Counted from the first letter of the stretch, positions 1 through 7,407 are shown. The stretch is 64,000 nt of DNA from Flagellimonas olearia (GCF_009184425.1 NZ_WELG01000002.1:1321275-1385274), one strand, 5' to 3'. Notes: generated by a model not told the origin, from the sequence alone. A program made the numbers and translations.

Positions 1-932
1 ATGTTTCCACCATTTTGGTCCAAACCGGTACCTTAAAGATCGGGGATTATGTATTGGCCGGAACCTGTAGTGGTAAAGTAAGGGCCATGCAGGATGAACG
101 AGGTAAAAATGTGAAAAAAGCAGGACCTGCCACACCTATTTCAATCTTGGGATTGGATGGGGCGCCGCAGGCAGGGGACCGATTCAATGTGTTGGAAGAT
201 GAACGGGAAGCAAAACAGATTGCGGCCAAACGTTCCCAGTTGCAGCGTGAGCAGTCTGTAAGGACACAGCGACACATTACCTTGGACGAAATTGGAAGAC
301 GAATCGCATTGGGTGATTTCAAAGAGCTCAACATTATCCTTAAAGGGGATGTGGACGGTTCTGTGGAGGCCTTGACGGATTCCTTCCAAAAACTGTCAAC
401 GGATGAGATCCAAGTGAATATCATCCACAAAGGTGTGGGGGCCATCACGGAATCCGATGTGTTGTTGGCCAGTGCCTCCGATGCGATTATTATTGGATTC
501 AACGTTAGGCCAATGGGCAACGCCCGTATCGTGGCGGAGAAGGAAGAGATCGATATCAGGACCTATTCCATCATCTACGATGCCATCAATGATCTGAAAG
601 ACGCCATGGAGGGTATGCTTTCACCGGTGATGAAAGAAGAGGTGACCGGAAACGCCGAGATCAGGGAAACCTTCAAGATTTCCAAGATCGGGACCATTGC
701 AGGTTGTATGGTCACCAGTGGAAAGATTTTCAGAAACTCACAGATTAGACTTATCCGTGACGGAGTGGTCGTCTTTACAGGCGAATTGGCATCCTTGAAA
801 CGATTCAAGGACGATGTGAAGGAAGTTTCCAAAGGCTACGATTGTGGTCTTCAGATCAAAAACTACAATGATATCCGGGAGGGCGATATTGTAGAAGCCT
901 TCCAAGAGGTGGCCGTGAAGAAAAAACTCTAA
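1..932 (+). CDS. infB: Translation initiation factor IF-2, C-terminal part (partial)
   Basis: The reading frame is open from the left edge of the window (first full codon at base 3), so the gene starts upstream; a TTG at 15 is internal, not a start. About 310 codons are visible. They cover the end of the EF-Tu-like beta-barrel domain II (a GTLKIGD motif), domain III (around the [12 protein letters not shown] stretch, residues ~115-130 of the fragment) and the C-terminal domain that binds the fMet-tRNA acceptor end (the [13 protein letters not shown] and EGDIVEAF stretches). The GTPase domain lies outside the window. IF-2 delivers initiator tRNA to the 30S subunit and promotes subunit joining. 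A hairpin terminator follows 28 bases downstream. Confidence 0.97.
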   Translation, partial: VSTILVQTGTLKIGDYVLAGTCSGKVRAMQDERGKNVKKAGPATPISILGLDGAPQAGDRFNVLEDEREAKQIAAKRSQLQREQSVRTQRHITLDEIGRRIALGDFKELNIILKGDVDGSVEALTDSFQKLSTDEIQVNIIHKGVGAITESDVLLASASDAIIIGFNVRPMGNARIVAEKEEIDIRTYSIIYDAINDLKDAMEGMLSPVMKEEVTGNAEIRETFKISKIGTIAGCMVTSGKIFRNSQIRLIRDGVVVFTGELASLKRFKDDVKEVSKGYDCGLQIKNYNDIREGDIVEAFQEVAVKKKL

Positions 933-960
933 GAGTTTACCGATAAATAGATAAATAAAA

Positions 961-987
961 AATCCCGTCTTGTACGGGATTTTTTTA
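961..987 (+). terminator. Rho-independent terminator of infB
   Basis: An 8-bp perfect stem (AATCCCGT at 961-968, ACGGGATT at 974-981) closes a 5-base loop and runs into a T tract, with A residues on the 5' side. It ends the infB transcript and separates it from the accessory island to the right. Confidence 0.9.
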
Positions 988-1047
988 TTTGGGGCCGTTT
1001 AGTTCGGTGCAAGGAGCACGGCATCCGGACACCCACAATTTTCCAAT

Positions 1048-1135
1048 CCATCAATTGAAAATACCCATCCGTCAATTGGTAAGGGCCACCCATCAATTAT
1101 AAATAATTTCTTTCAAGGAATGAAGGTACTTTTTG
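1048..1135 (+). promoter_or_regulatory. Three 21-bp-phased repeats and a -7-like box upstream of the protease gene
   Basis: The octamer C(A/G)TCAATT occurs at 1049-1056 (CATCAATT), 1070-1077 (CGTCAATT) and 1091-1098 (CATCAATT), exactly 21 bp apart, i.e. on one face of the helix. A TACTTTTTG sequence at 1127-1135 is one base longer than the Bacteroidota -7 box TAnnTTTG and lies 37 bases before the ATG at 1172. A repeat period of about 21 bp suits LytTR-type regulators, which bind ~9-bp direct repeats 12 bp apart; a LytTR gene lies at 60766. The regulator's identity is inference. Confidence 0.5.
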
Positions 1136-1171
1136 ATGGATGAAATCACTCCACCCTAAATCCATTGACCT

Positions 1172-3103
1172 ATGAACAAAAACTACATTCCAACCCTGAT
1201 CGTGATCGTATTGGGAATCATGATCCAATCCTGCGAAAAAGAGAATCCCCCGCTTCAAGAAAAAGACCAAACGGTGGATACGGACAATGCCAAGATCATT
1301 ATGGGTGATTCCTTGGAAATCCCCTATACGGTCGCCAATATGCAAACGGCCTTTGACAATCTTATCTTCAATCTAAAGAAAAACTCCAAGACCAGTAAGC
1401 TGGCAAAGACCTTTAAAGATGGGGATGATATTGAGATACTCCCATCCCATTACTATTATCGTTTTTTGCCCAAGGACAGTCTGGAACACGATTGGTTGGT
1501 CAATGATACCATCCTCCAAGTGTCCAACATACCCCTGCACCTAAAGGTGGTGGAGGAAGGGGATTATTACGACGACCCGGACCTAGAGGGGGATGAGAAC
1601 CCAGGAGACCTCGCTTACCTCTATGCCGTGGTGCCCTACGACCATCCCGTTCCCGAAAACATACACAAAGAATTGTTGGATACCTATTATTTTGCACCTG
1701 AACAGTCCAAAGAGGAGCCGGTGGAGGGTGAAGTAGCGGTGAAACAGCCTGTGAACAAGACCACCAAGGACATTCTCAATGTTGATGAAAATGGGGAGGT
1801 TTTTGAATACTTGGAACTCGAGGCACTGAAGTTGACCAACAACCTGGACGAGGACGAACTGGCGGTATTGCGGTTTTACCTGCCCAACGATACCACGGCC
1901 ACCCTGTACAGTTATGATCAAGCGGCCCAATTGGGGTGCGAGCAAAAACAACTGATCTTGGACCTGAACTCCATAGATGCCCTATTGGAACAGGAGACCT
2001 TGGCCAACCGGAGCAAATGGAACCCCAGCGGAACCATTACCGTACGGGAAGATGTAGTGAACAAAACAGTGGGTGTTGTAGGTGCCGAGGTGAAGGTGCG
2101 CAAATGGGGTTTGGTAGTGATCAAACGTGCGCGTACCAACCACAAAGGCGAGTTCCGTACCAGTAGCACCAGCACCAAACGGGTAAAGTATGCCGTGTAT
2201 TTTCAGAATAAAGACCGAAAATTTAAAGTAAAAGCAGGCACCAGCCTTGTAGATGCCAAACACCGGGGTACCAGTACCTATAAAAAGCAGTCATGGAGCC
2301 AACATTTTTCTTCGGGCAGGGGGCAGTTTTATGCATTGGTGCACAACGCCGCCTATGATTTTTACGATAGGGCTGTGGCCAAATTTGGGCTGCATCACCC
2401 CAATCAAAGTTGGTTGCGGATAAGTGCACGATACAACGGTGAAATTTCAGATTCCCGACACAGCGATATCAATGTAAATGGTAAGATTCCTTGGGTGCCA
2501 ATACTGGCATTGAAATCAGAAGTCCAAGTAGGAAGATTATCTAAAGGAAGTTATAAAGGGAGTGATCTTATTTATGGGGTAGTGACCCATGAGATGGCCC
2601 ATGCCAGTCATTACAGGATGGACCGCAGTTTTTTTCTTAATGTAAATTTTGTAACAAGAAGTTCCAGATGTAAAATGCAAACTTTATCGGAAAGCTGGGC
2701 GGAAGGGGTGGAGACCATTGTGACGAATGATAGATACCAATTATTGGATAAAAATTACGTGGCGAGTGCTATAGCTCGAGATGATGATGTTGGGACTTTT
2801 TATAATTCTAGAAAACAAGATGAATTTAAAAATGATATTGATGAATATACCCCGATCGTAGCTGATTTAAATGATAATTATAATCAAAGACAAAAACTTA
2901 GATTTAGTAATGGAAATCTAAACCCAAATAGACCAAACGACAGGGTCATGGGATATACTCTAAAGCAAATACAATCTGCTTTGAATACATCAAGAGGCGT
3001 CCACACATGGAAAGAGCGATTAAAAAAGCTATATAATAATTCAACGGAAATGTTTATGGATGAGTTGTTCAATGAGTATATGTACAATCGAAATTGTGAT
3101 TAA
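1172..3103 (+). CDS. Predicted surface lipoprotein with C-terminal HExxH zinc-metalloprotease domain
   Basis: This 643-aa protein starts with a lipoprotein signal peptide (lipobox IQSC, Cys21, then acidic residues as in surface-export signals of Bacteroidota lipoproteins). Residues ~25-280 are acidic and unrecognised. About 290-355 resembles a CarboxypepD-regulatory-like beta-sandwich (V.GAEVKV...T...G.F pattern). The C-terminal part carries HEMAH (473-477), a textbook HExxH zinc/catalytic motif, followed 30 residues later by ESWAEGVE (507-514), whose Glu could be the third zinc ligand (gluzincin pattern). Cys near residue 500 and Cys642 are conserved in the downstream copies and could form a disulfide. 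Bases up to ~2500 are GC-richer, while the catalytic module onward is AT-rich, suggesting a chimera. Substrate unknown; I do not recognise the exact family. Confidence 0.75.
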   Translation: MNKNYIPTLIVIVLGIMIQSCEKENPPLQEKDQTVDTDNAKIIMGDSLEIPYTVANMQTAFDNLIFNLKKNSKTSKLAKTFKDGDDIEILPSHYYYRFLPKDSLEHDWLVNDTILQVSNIPLHLKVVEEGDYYDDPDLEGDENPGDLAYLYAVVPYDHPVPENIHKELLDTYYFAPEQSKEEPVEGEVAVKQPVNKTTKDILNVDENGEVFEYLELEALKLTNNLDEDELAVLRFYLPNDTTATLYSYDQAAQLGCEQKQLILDLNSIDALLEQETLANRSKWNPSGTITVREDVVNKTVGVVGAEVKVRKWGLVVIKRARTNHKGEFRTSSTSTKRVKYAVYFQNKDRKFKVKAGTSLVDAKHRGTSTYKKQSWSQHFSSGRGQFYALVHNAAYDFYDRAVAKFGLHHPNQSWLRISARYNGEISDSRHSDINVNGKIPWVPILALKSEVQVGRLSKGSYKGSDLIYGVVTHEMAHASHYRMDRSFFLNVNFVTRSSRCKMQTLSESWAEGVETIVTNDRYQLLDKNYVASAIARDDDVGTFYNSRKQDEFKNDIDEYTPIVADLNDNYNQRQKLRFSNGNLNPNRPNDRVMGYTLKQIQSALNTSRGVHTWKERLKKLYNNSTEMFMDELFNEYMYNRNCD

Positions 3104-3104
3104 A

Positions 3105-3512
3105 ATGAAAGCAATCAAGACAATATGTATTCTTTTATTCTGCCTTTTATCCTGTTCTCCAGAGGATAGTGATATTGTGACATTTAGAATGTTTAATGAT
3201 ACGAATCATCAAGTAAAATTATTGGCTTTTAATAAAGTCAGTAAGGCAATGGTCGATGAAATAAATATTTCATCAAAGGGTATTTATGCTATCAAGAAAA
3301 ATAGGGGTAATTCTGGAAATTTTATCAGTGAAGCTTTTTACTCCTCCAATAATGTAGACTCAATAAGAATGATTTTTAATGCAAACAAGGTGCATGTCTT
3401 TTTGCAGACAATTGAAAATAACGACATCTTTTTTGGAGACCAAAATCGAGAGTTTCGTATAACAAACGAGTACTATTCTATGGCAATGGTTTGCAGTGCC
3501 GAATGCGAGTGA
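3105..3512 (+). CDS. Small lipoprotein, array type A (copy 1)
   Basis: A 135-aa lipoprotein beginning one base after the protease stop codon. The start is ATG 3105; an in-frame upstream ATG lies inside the protease gene and would spoil the signal peptide. The lipobox is LLSC, followed by SPEDSD, an acidic stretch of the surface-lipoprotein kind. The mature part shows F.MFNDT near the start, VDSIRMIF in the middle and REFRITNE near the end, then two Cys at the C-terminus (CSAEC). The same landmarks occur in the gene at 4255, so the two are paralogues. Tight coupling suggests co-expression with the protease; an inhibitor, immunity or accessory role is inference. No known domain recognised. Confidence 0.8.
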   Translation: MKAIKTICILLFCLLSCSPEDSDIVTFRMFNDTNHQVKLLAFNKVSKAMVDEINISSKGIYAIKKNRGNSGNFISEAFYSSNNVDSIRMIFNANKVHVFLQTIENNDIFFGDQNREFRITNEYYSMAMVCSAECE

Positions 3513-3816
3513 ATTTCAATTTCTTTAGTTGCATTTTGTGGATTGTCAAACAACGCCTAAATGTAAATGGACTGTTGGTAAAGTCATTTGACCTTCATTG
3601 GTTTTTGGTGGAATTTGAATTATAAGCAATCATTTCGAATGAGTTGACTTTGGGTTGTTCATTAAAACAAATCCAAGCCTCCTTGAACAATTCACGTGGG
3701 CCACATACTTGGAAGGAGAGAATAAAAAGTCAGCACAGCAATGCTACGGAGAATTATGTAGATGAACTGTTTGGGGTGTACATGTTTGACAATTGTAAAT
3801 AATAAAACTTTTTTGA
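3513..3816 (+). other. Gene-poor spacer of 304 bases, partly protease debris
   Basis: Between the first small lipoprotein and the next one no intact gene is visible. Bases ~3626-3802 hold the decayed protease tail described separately. In 3513-3625 I see only AT-rich sequence with stops in all frames and no convincing promoter or terminator. Confidence 0.6.
3626..3802 (+). pseudogene. Decayed copy of the metalloprotease C-terminal tail
   Basis: Translation in one frame ending at TAA 3800-3802 gives SLKQIQASLNNSRGPHTWKE, continuing to a DELFGVYM...NC ending. This closely matches the last ~50 residues of the full protease (TLKQIQSALNTSRGVHTWKE, DELFNEYM, NC ending). There is an in-frame stop at 3623-3625, no start codon and no catalytic motif, so this is debris of a lost duplicate. 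Its position just before a small lipoprotein repeats the protease-tail-then-lipoprotein order seen twice elsewhere in the island. Confidence 0.85.
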
Positions 3817-4245
3817 ATGAAAAAAGCAGCAATACTTTTTAGTCTTTTTATCATAGTTTCATGCGGCAGTGGACTGGATGGTGAGGAAGAAGTTTATTTC
3901 TATACCTTCATTTTAAAAAATGAAACAGGCGCCACTGTTGTTATAACAGGAGATTCTCCTGAAAGAGTTGAAGAACTTCAAAATGGCCTTTCTTTTTCTT
4001 GTGGATATACTTCAATATCGGGCACAGCGGTAGGGATTTGTGAGGATTATGTTTTTATTTTTTTTCCTCAGATCAATAAAGGGTATCAGTGTTATGGTGG
4101 TTCAGGTGATACTGGCTTGTGTTTTGAGGGGGGTATGGGGTTATTTACAAAACTTGAAGGGACCATCTTTACCGAAATTGCTCCCCGAACCTATGAATAT
4201 GTGTTGACCCCCGAACTTTTGGAGGGTGCTTTTGAATTGCCTTGA
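3817..4245 (+). CDS. Small lipoprotein, array type B (copy 1)
   Basis: A 142-aa lipoprotein with a hydrophobic signal peptide and lipobox IVSC, then GSGLDGEEE, an acidic surface-export-like tail. The mature part begins YTFILKNETG and ends in a segment (PRTYEYVLTPELLEGAFELP) that is shared residue for residue with the protein at 5712; several Cys in between could form disulfides. Fifteen bases separate the start from the decayed protease tail. A distant relation to the type A proteins is visible in the N(D/E)T motif of the first strand and the Y.(I/L)T near the end. Function unknown. Confidence 0.78.
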   Translation: MKKAAILFSLFIIVSCGSGLDGEEEVYFYTFILKNETGATVVITGDSPERVEELQNGLSFSCGYTSISGTAVGICEDYVFIFFPQINKGYQCYGGSGDTGLCFEGGMGLFTKLEGTIFTEIAPRTYEYVLTPELLEGAFELP

Positions 4246-4254
4246 TGTGCTGCT

Positions 4255-4656
4255 ATGAAAAGGATTGCCTTGATATGTTGGGTCTTTTTTGTTTCATGTA
4301 CGGAAACCAGTGAAGACATTTTTTTTGCACTCCACAACGATACAGATAAAGCTATTGAACTAAGGGCATTTGAAAGCAAAGGTGGAAAGTTGCTGGATGT
4401 CATAAACATATTGCCCTTTTCGCAGCATCAGCAAAAGCAAACAATTGGTTTTTCGGATACTCAAAGTAGAGCATTTTACTCGGAGTTTGGTGTTGATTCG
4501 GTTAGGGTGATATTTGATATGTCAAAGGTTACCGTGTATACCGGATATAATAACCAAAGTATCAATTTGGAAATCATTTATGGGGATAACCGAGAGTATC
4601 GCATAACCAATGAAGATTTTTCAAAAGGGATGGAATGTAATAATAATTGTAGATGA
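4255..4656 (+). CDS. Small lipoprotein, array type A (copy 2)
   Basis: A 133-aa lipoprotein (lipobox FVSC, then TETSED) starting 9 bases after the previous stop. It shares with the 3105 protein the FALHNDTDKAIEL-type opening, VDSVRVIF in the middle, REYRITNE near the end and a C-terminal pair of Cys (CNNNC), which supports a duplication. The stop codon overlaps the ATG of a short signal-peptide-like frame (4653) that leads into the truncated protease copy. Likely in one transcript with its neighbours; molecular role unknown. Confidence 0.78.
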   Translation: MKRIALICWVFFVSCTETSEDIFFALHNDTDKAIELRAFESKGGKLLDVINILPFSQHQQKQTIGFSDTQSRAFYSEFGVDSVRVIFDMSKVTVYTGYNNQSINLEIIYGDNREYRITNEDFSKGMECNNNCR

Positions 4657-4727
4657 AGTTAATTTCCACTTTTTCAGAAAGTTCCGGCCTTTTGATTGTC
4701 TTGTTCCCTTCGTGTGACTTCGTTTGA
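4653..4727 (+). pseudogene. Signal-peptide-like 5' remnant, out of frame with the protease fragment
   Basis: An ATG overlapping the preceding stop (ATGA) opens a 24-codon frame whose end, GLLIVLFPSC, looks like the hydrophobic core and lipobox of a lipoprotein signal peptide. It stops at TGA 4725 in a different frame from the protease fragment that continues at once. The simplest reading is that this was the signal peptide of a protease copy that lost its N-terminal domain and then acquired a frameshift. The segment is short, so this rests on pattern and position. Confidence 0.5.
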
Positions 4728-5274
4728 CAAAGGTACCAATGATAACTGCTTTTATTGCAGTAGTGATGGCATTTACGCCACCACCGTACATGAGCTTACC
4801 CATGCGGGCCACCGGGAACTGGACCCGGGCATGTTCAGTGTATTGCATAGCAAGAACTGCGAGCGGTTGATGCTGCGTGAAAGCTGGGCCGAAGGGGTAG
4901 AGACCATTGTGACGAATGATAGGTATAAACGTCTAAGCTCAACCTATATTAATCCCACTAACGACAATATAGGGTGGAATTATCAAAGACAAAGAAATAC
5001 GGTGGATGAAATGACAGAATACACTCCAATTGTAGCAGATTTGATAGATAACCTAGACCAAAATGAAGTTTTTTCGAATATCTACCCGACAGATCGAGTT
5101 AAAAACTATAATCTACAACAAATACAAAAAGCATTGGATAATTGTAGAACCCTAGATTGTTGGAGAAGTAATCTTAAGAGTTACTATCATAATTCAAGTG
5201 AACAGTATTTAAATGAACTCTTTGGTTATGTGAAAGGAGTTCTTAACAATAACAATCCCAAAAAATGCAAATAA
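4696..5274 (+). CDS. Orphan C-terminal metalloprotease module (truncated paralogue)
   Basis: A 192-codon open frame (best available start TTG 4696; no in-frame ATG) corresponds only to the catalytic C-terminal part of the protein at 1172. It has HELTH (HExxH), RESWAEGVETIVTNDRY (same as the parent apart from its first residue), EYTPIVADL, a YNLQQIQKAL tail and a Cys near the C-terminus. The N-terminal ~450 residues are absent. A signal-peptide-like piece lies just upstream in another frame (4653-4727), so the copy is probably a frameshifted deletion derivative. The catalytic motifs are intact, so either an expressed cytosolic stub or a pseudogene is possible; I favour a decaying copy. Confidence 0.65.
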   Translation: MSCSLRVTSFDKGTNDNCFYCSSDGIYATTVHELTHAGHRELDPGMFSVLHSKNCERLMLRESWAEGVETIVTNDRYKRLSSTYINPTNDNIGWNYQRQRNTVDEMTEYTPIVADLIDNLDQNEVFSNIYPTDRVKNYNLQQIQKALDNCRTLDCWRSNLKSYYHNSSEQYLNELFGYVKGVLNNNNPKKCK

Positions 5275-5696
5275 GACTATTATTATCATTGATGCTGATT
5301 GTAATGCTTAATGCATGTACAGACGAACCAGATTTAATTCAATTCTCAGTAAGTATCAAAAATAGCACTGATAAAACATTTGAAATACGGTGTTTTAGTC
5401 AAGGTAAACTACAGGTTCAAAAAAGTCTGAGTCAGGGTGAAGCTAAAAATATTTGCACCTACACTTCAGAATTCTTTATTGGACTTGCCGGATGCCAAAA
5501 AGATTCTGTGGTAGTGGAATTCAATAATTCAAAAGGGTACATTGATATACGCTTAGGCAACAATCTAAACGAATACCGTTTTTTGGACAATAAATCCATA
5601 TTTATTCAAGGAAATGGCTTCCAAAATGTAGGTAACGAGTATGAATTTTCAATCACTCAACAGGATTTCGAAAACGCTTTTGAACTGCCAAAGTAG
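5265..5696 (+). CDS. Small lipoprotein, array type B-like (divergent)
   Basis: A 143-aa lipoprotein whose ATG overlaps the end of the protease fragment by 10 bases, indicating translational coupling. The signal peptide ends in lipobox LNAC followed by TDEPD. It bridges the two subtypes: the opening FSVSIKNSTDKTFEIRCF and DSVVVEF resemble type A, while the ending NEYEFSITQQDFENAFELPK matches the AFELP end of type B. This intermediate makes it likely that all five small lipoproteins of the island share one fold. Function unknown. Confidence 0.78.
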   Translation: MQIRLLLSLMLIVMLNACTDEPDLIQFSVSIKNSTDKTFEIRCFSQGKLQVQKSLSQGEAKNICTYTSEFFIGLAGCQKDSVVVEFNNSKGYIDIRLGNNLNEYRFLDNKSIFIQGNGFQNVGNEYEFSITQQDFENAFELPK

Positions 5697-5711
5697 TAGA
5701 ACAAAGATAGG

Positions 5712-6146
5712 ATGAGAAAAACAGCAACATTTTTTGCTCTATTAACTGCAGTTTCATGCGGCAGTGGTCTGGATGGAGAAGAGAAAATGTTTACATATAC
5801 TTTTATTTTGAGAAAAGAGACTGGTCAAGATTTAAGTATTACCGGAGATTTTGGGCCAAGAAATGAAGTGGTGGCGACAGGTGAGATATTTACCTGTGCA
5901 TATGTAGGGTCGGTTAGCGATGCTGGCGGTTTTTGCTCAAGCTTTTTAGAAATAGTAGATATTGAAAAAGTTAAGGGTTATCGTTGTTTCGGAAAGGCTT
6001 CGCAAATAGAGGGATTTTGTTTTGTTGAGGACGCAAGAGTGTTCACAAGGATTGGTAATACCATTTTCACTGAAATTGCTCCCCGAACCTATGAATATGT
6101 GCTGACCCCCGAACTTTTGGAGGGTGCTTTTGAATTGCCAGGATAA
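5712..6146 (+). CDS. Small lipoprotein, array type B (copy 2)
   Basis: A 144-aa lipoprotein with lipobox AVSC and mature start GSGLDGEE, the same as the 3817 protein. The two diverge in the middle but are identical over the last ~20 residues, and the DNA there is almost identical too (about 4174-4241 versus 6072-6139, one visible difference). That pattern suggests recent gene conversion or selection on the C-terminal segment. It starts 15 bases after the previous stop. Function unknown; probably outer-membrane attached. Confidence 0.78.
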   Translation: MRKTATFFALLTAVSCGSGLDGEEKMFTYTFILRKETGQDLSITGDFGPRNEVVATGEIFTCAYVGSVSDAGGFCSSFLEIVDIEKVKGYRCFGKASQIEGFCFVEDARVFTRIGNTIFTEIAPRTYEYVLTPELLEGAFELPG

Positions 6147-6158
6147 ATACGGTAACCT

Positions 6159-6851
6159 ATGAAAAGAATATGTATTGCTATGGGTTGTTTTGTCTTTTGG
6201 TTCTCTTTAAAGGCGCAAGAACAAACAACTCTGGAAATTGAAAAGCCGTTCAAGGCCATTACGTTTGATCTGTTGTCCCCTTTATACCCGAGGCGGCTTC
6301 TAAGTTCTAGTGAAAGTTCTTCACACTTGACCCGATGGAGAATTGGCTACCAACACCAATTGAACCAAAGATGGGGCATAGGTGCCGATTTCGGTTACGG
6401 AAACAAAAGTTTGGCCGTTTTTAAGGAAAGAGAGCATTATAGGTTGTATGAGTTTAGGTCAGAAATTCTATACCTACCTCTGCAACAAAGTAGGATAAAG
6501 GTATATTTTTCCTTTCAGCCCTTTTATATTCTACATACTGAGACGCTACTGAACAAATCAGTTTTTGCTGAAGGAATGGGCAGGGTCAGCTTCGATCGGG
6601 CAGATTATAAAAGAATCAAATATGGTTTTACGTTCAACTATGGTTTTCTCTTTCCAATATTTCCTTCAATAAGGCTCAATGTTTATACGGGAGGGGGTTT
6701 AAAGAGGAGGGAAAACGACTATGCATCATTCGTTAATCTTGCCCCGAGTCCATATGATGAAGACCATTTTCCACCTTACTTCGATTCATATGAACCATTG
6801 ACCGAATTTGAATTTTCATTTGGAATGAAAGCTTACTTTTTCCTTAAATAA
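6159..6851 (+). CDS. Predicted outer-membrane beta-barrel protein, unknown function
   Basis: A 230-aa protein with an N-terminal signal peptide (cleavage near KAQ/EQ, about residue 20). The mature part alternates polar and aromatic residues in short amphipathic strands (e.g. RWRIGYQHQLNQRWGIGADF, LYEFRSEILYLPL, FEFSFGMKAYFFLK) and ends in an aromatic strand, typical of small outer-membrane barrels. It follows the last small lipoprotein by 12 bases and is the final gene of the same-strand run. It could anchor or export the island's lipoproteins, but nothing in the sequence proves a link. Confidence 0.65.
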   Translation: MKRICIAMGCFVFWFSLKAQEQTTLEIEKPFKAITFDLLSPLYPRRLLSSSESSSHLTRWRIGYQHQLNQRWGIGADFGYGNKSLAVFKEREHYRLYEFRSEILYLPLQQSRIKVYFSFQPFYILHTETLLNKSVFAEGMGRVSFDRADYKRIKYGFTFNYGFLFPIFPSIRLNVYTGGGLKRRENDYASFVNLAPSPYDEDHFPPYFDSYEPLTEFEFSFGMKAYFFLK

Positions 6852-6915
6852 ATATCCGGGATATGGCAGAGTGAAGCCTTATGTGTTCATTGCGCCGATG
6901 CGGATGGGAGTATTG

Positions 6916-7290
6916 CTATGATTTGGAATCGTGCTCCGGTTTCAGGAGCATGGCATCGGGATATTTTTTTCGGACTTCAAGGTATTTTCGTTCCGCCTCC
7001 AATTTGGTCTTGAACCGGCCAAGGCGAACCCGGTAGGTAGGGGATTCAAATTCAATTTTGGAATCCCATCCCGGAAAATCAATTTCAACCTGGGCCTTCA
7101 GGTTCTGTGCTTTTTGGTAGGAGCCAAAACCTACTTGGATTTGGTAAAACTCTGCTTTTGAGTTCACTTCGGTATAGCGTTTTACCAACTCGTCTATTTT
7201 AGGGTCCTGCTGTATGGAAACTGTTCCTTCCTGTGCGGAAATATGCAGGGCAAAGCCTGTAAAAAGCGCAATAAATACAAGAGTCTTCAT
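6916..7290 (-). CDS. SPOR-domain secreted protein
   Basis: About 124 aa: a signal peptide (MKTLVFIALFTGFALHISAQ), a short linker, then a C-terminal SPOR-like domain recognisable by FYQIQVGFGSYQKAQNLKAQ and YRVRLGRFKTKLEAERKYLE. SPOR domains bind denuded septal peptidoglycan glycans. I chose ATG 7290 because it directly precedes the signal peptide; ATG 7311 is possible, and 7362 is unlikely because a -7 box lies at 7331-7324. It is divergent from the act operon. Confidence 0.8.
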   Translation of the reverse strand: MKTLVFIALFTGFALHISAQEGTVSIQQDPKIDELVKRYTEVNSKAEFYQIQVGFGSYQKAQNLKAQVEIDFPGWDSKIEFESPTYRVRLGRFKTKLEAERKYLEVRKKYPDAMLLKPEHDSKS

Positions 7291-7323
7291 ATAATTCAAG
7301 TGTTTTGACATACGGTCATGGTG

Positions 7324-7331
7324 CAAAAGTA
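7324..7331 (-). promoter_or_regulatory. -7 box of the SPOR gene promoter (minus strand)
   Basis: The minus strand reads TACTTTTG, a perfect TAnnTTTG box, placing transcription start near 7320, downstream of the ATG at 7362 and upstream of those at 7311 and 7290. No clear -33 element is visible at the usual distance. Confidence 0.5.
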
Positions 7332-7407
7332 AATTTTTATGGTCTAACCCCGTTGAACCCACTTTATTTAGAATCTTTATAAATTAGAAGTTATAAATAC
7401 CTTAACA

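Noticed and set aside
3060-3104. Earlier ATG for the first small lipoprotein
   Set aside because: It lies inside the protease gene and would put 15 extra residues before a complete signal peptide; ATG 3105 is the natural start.
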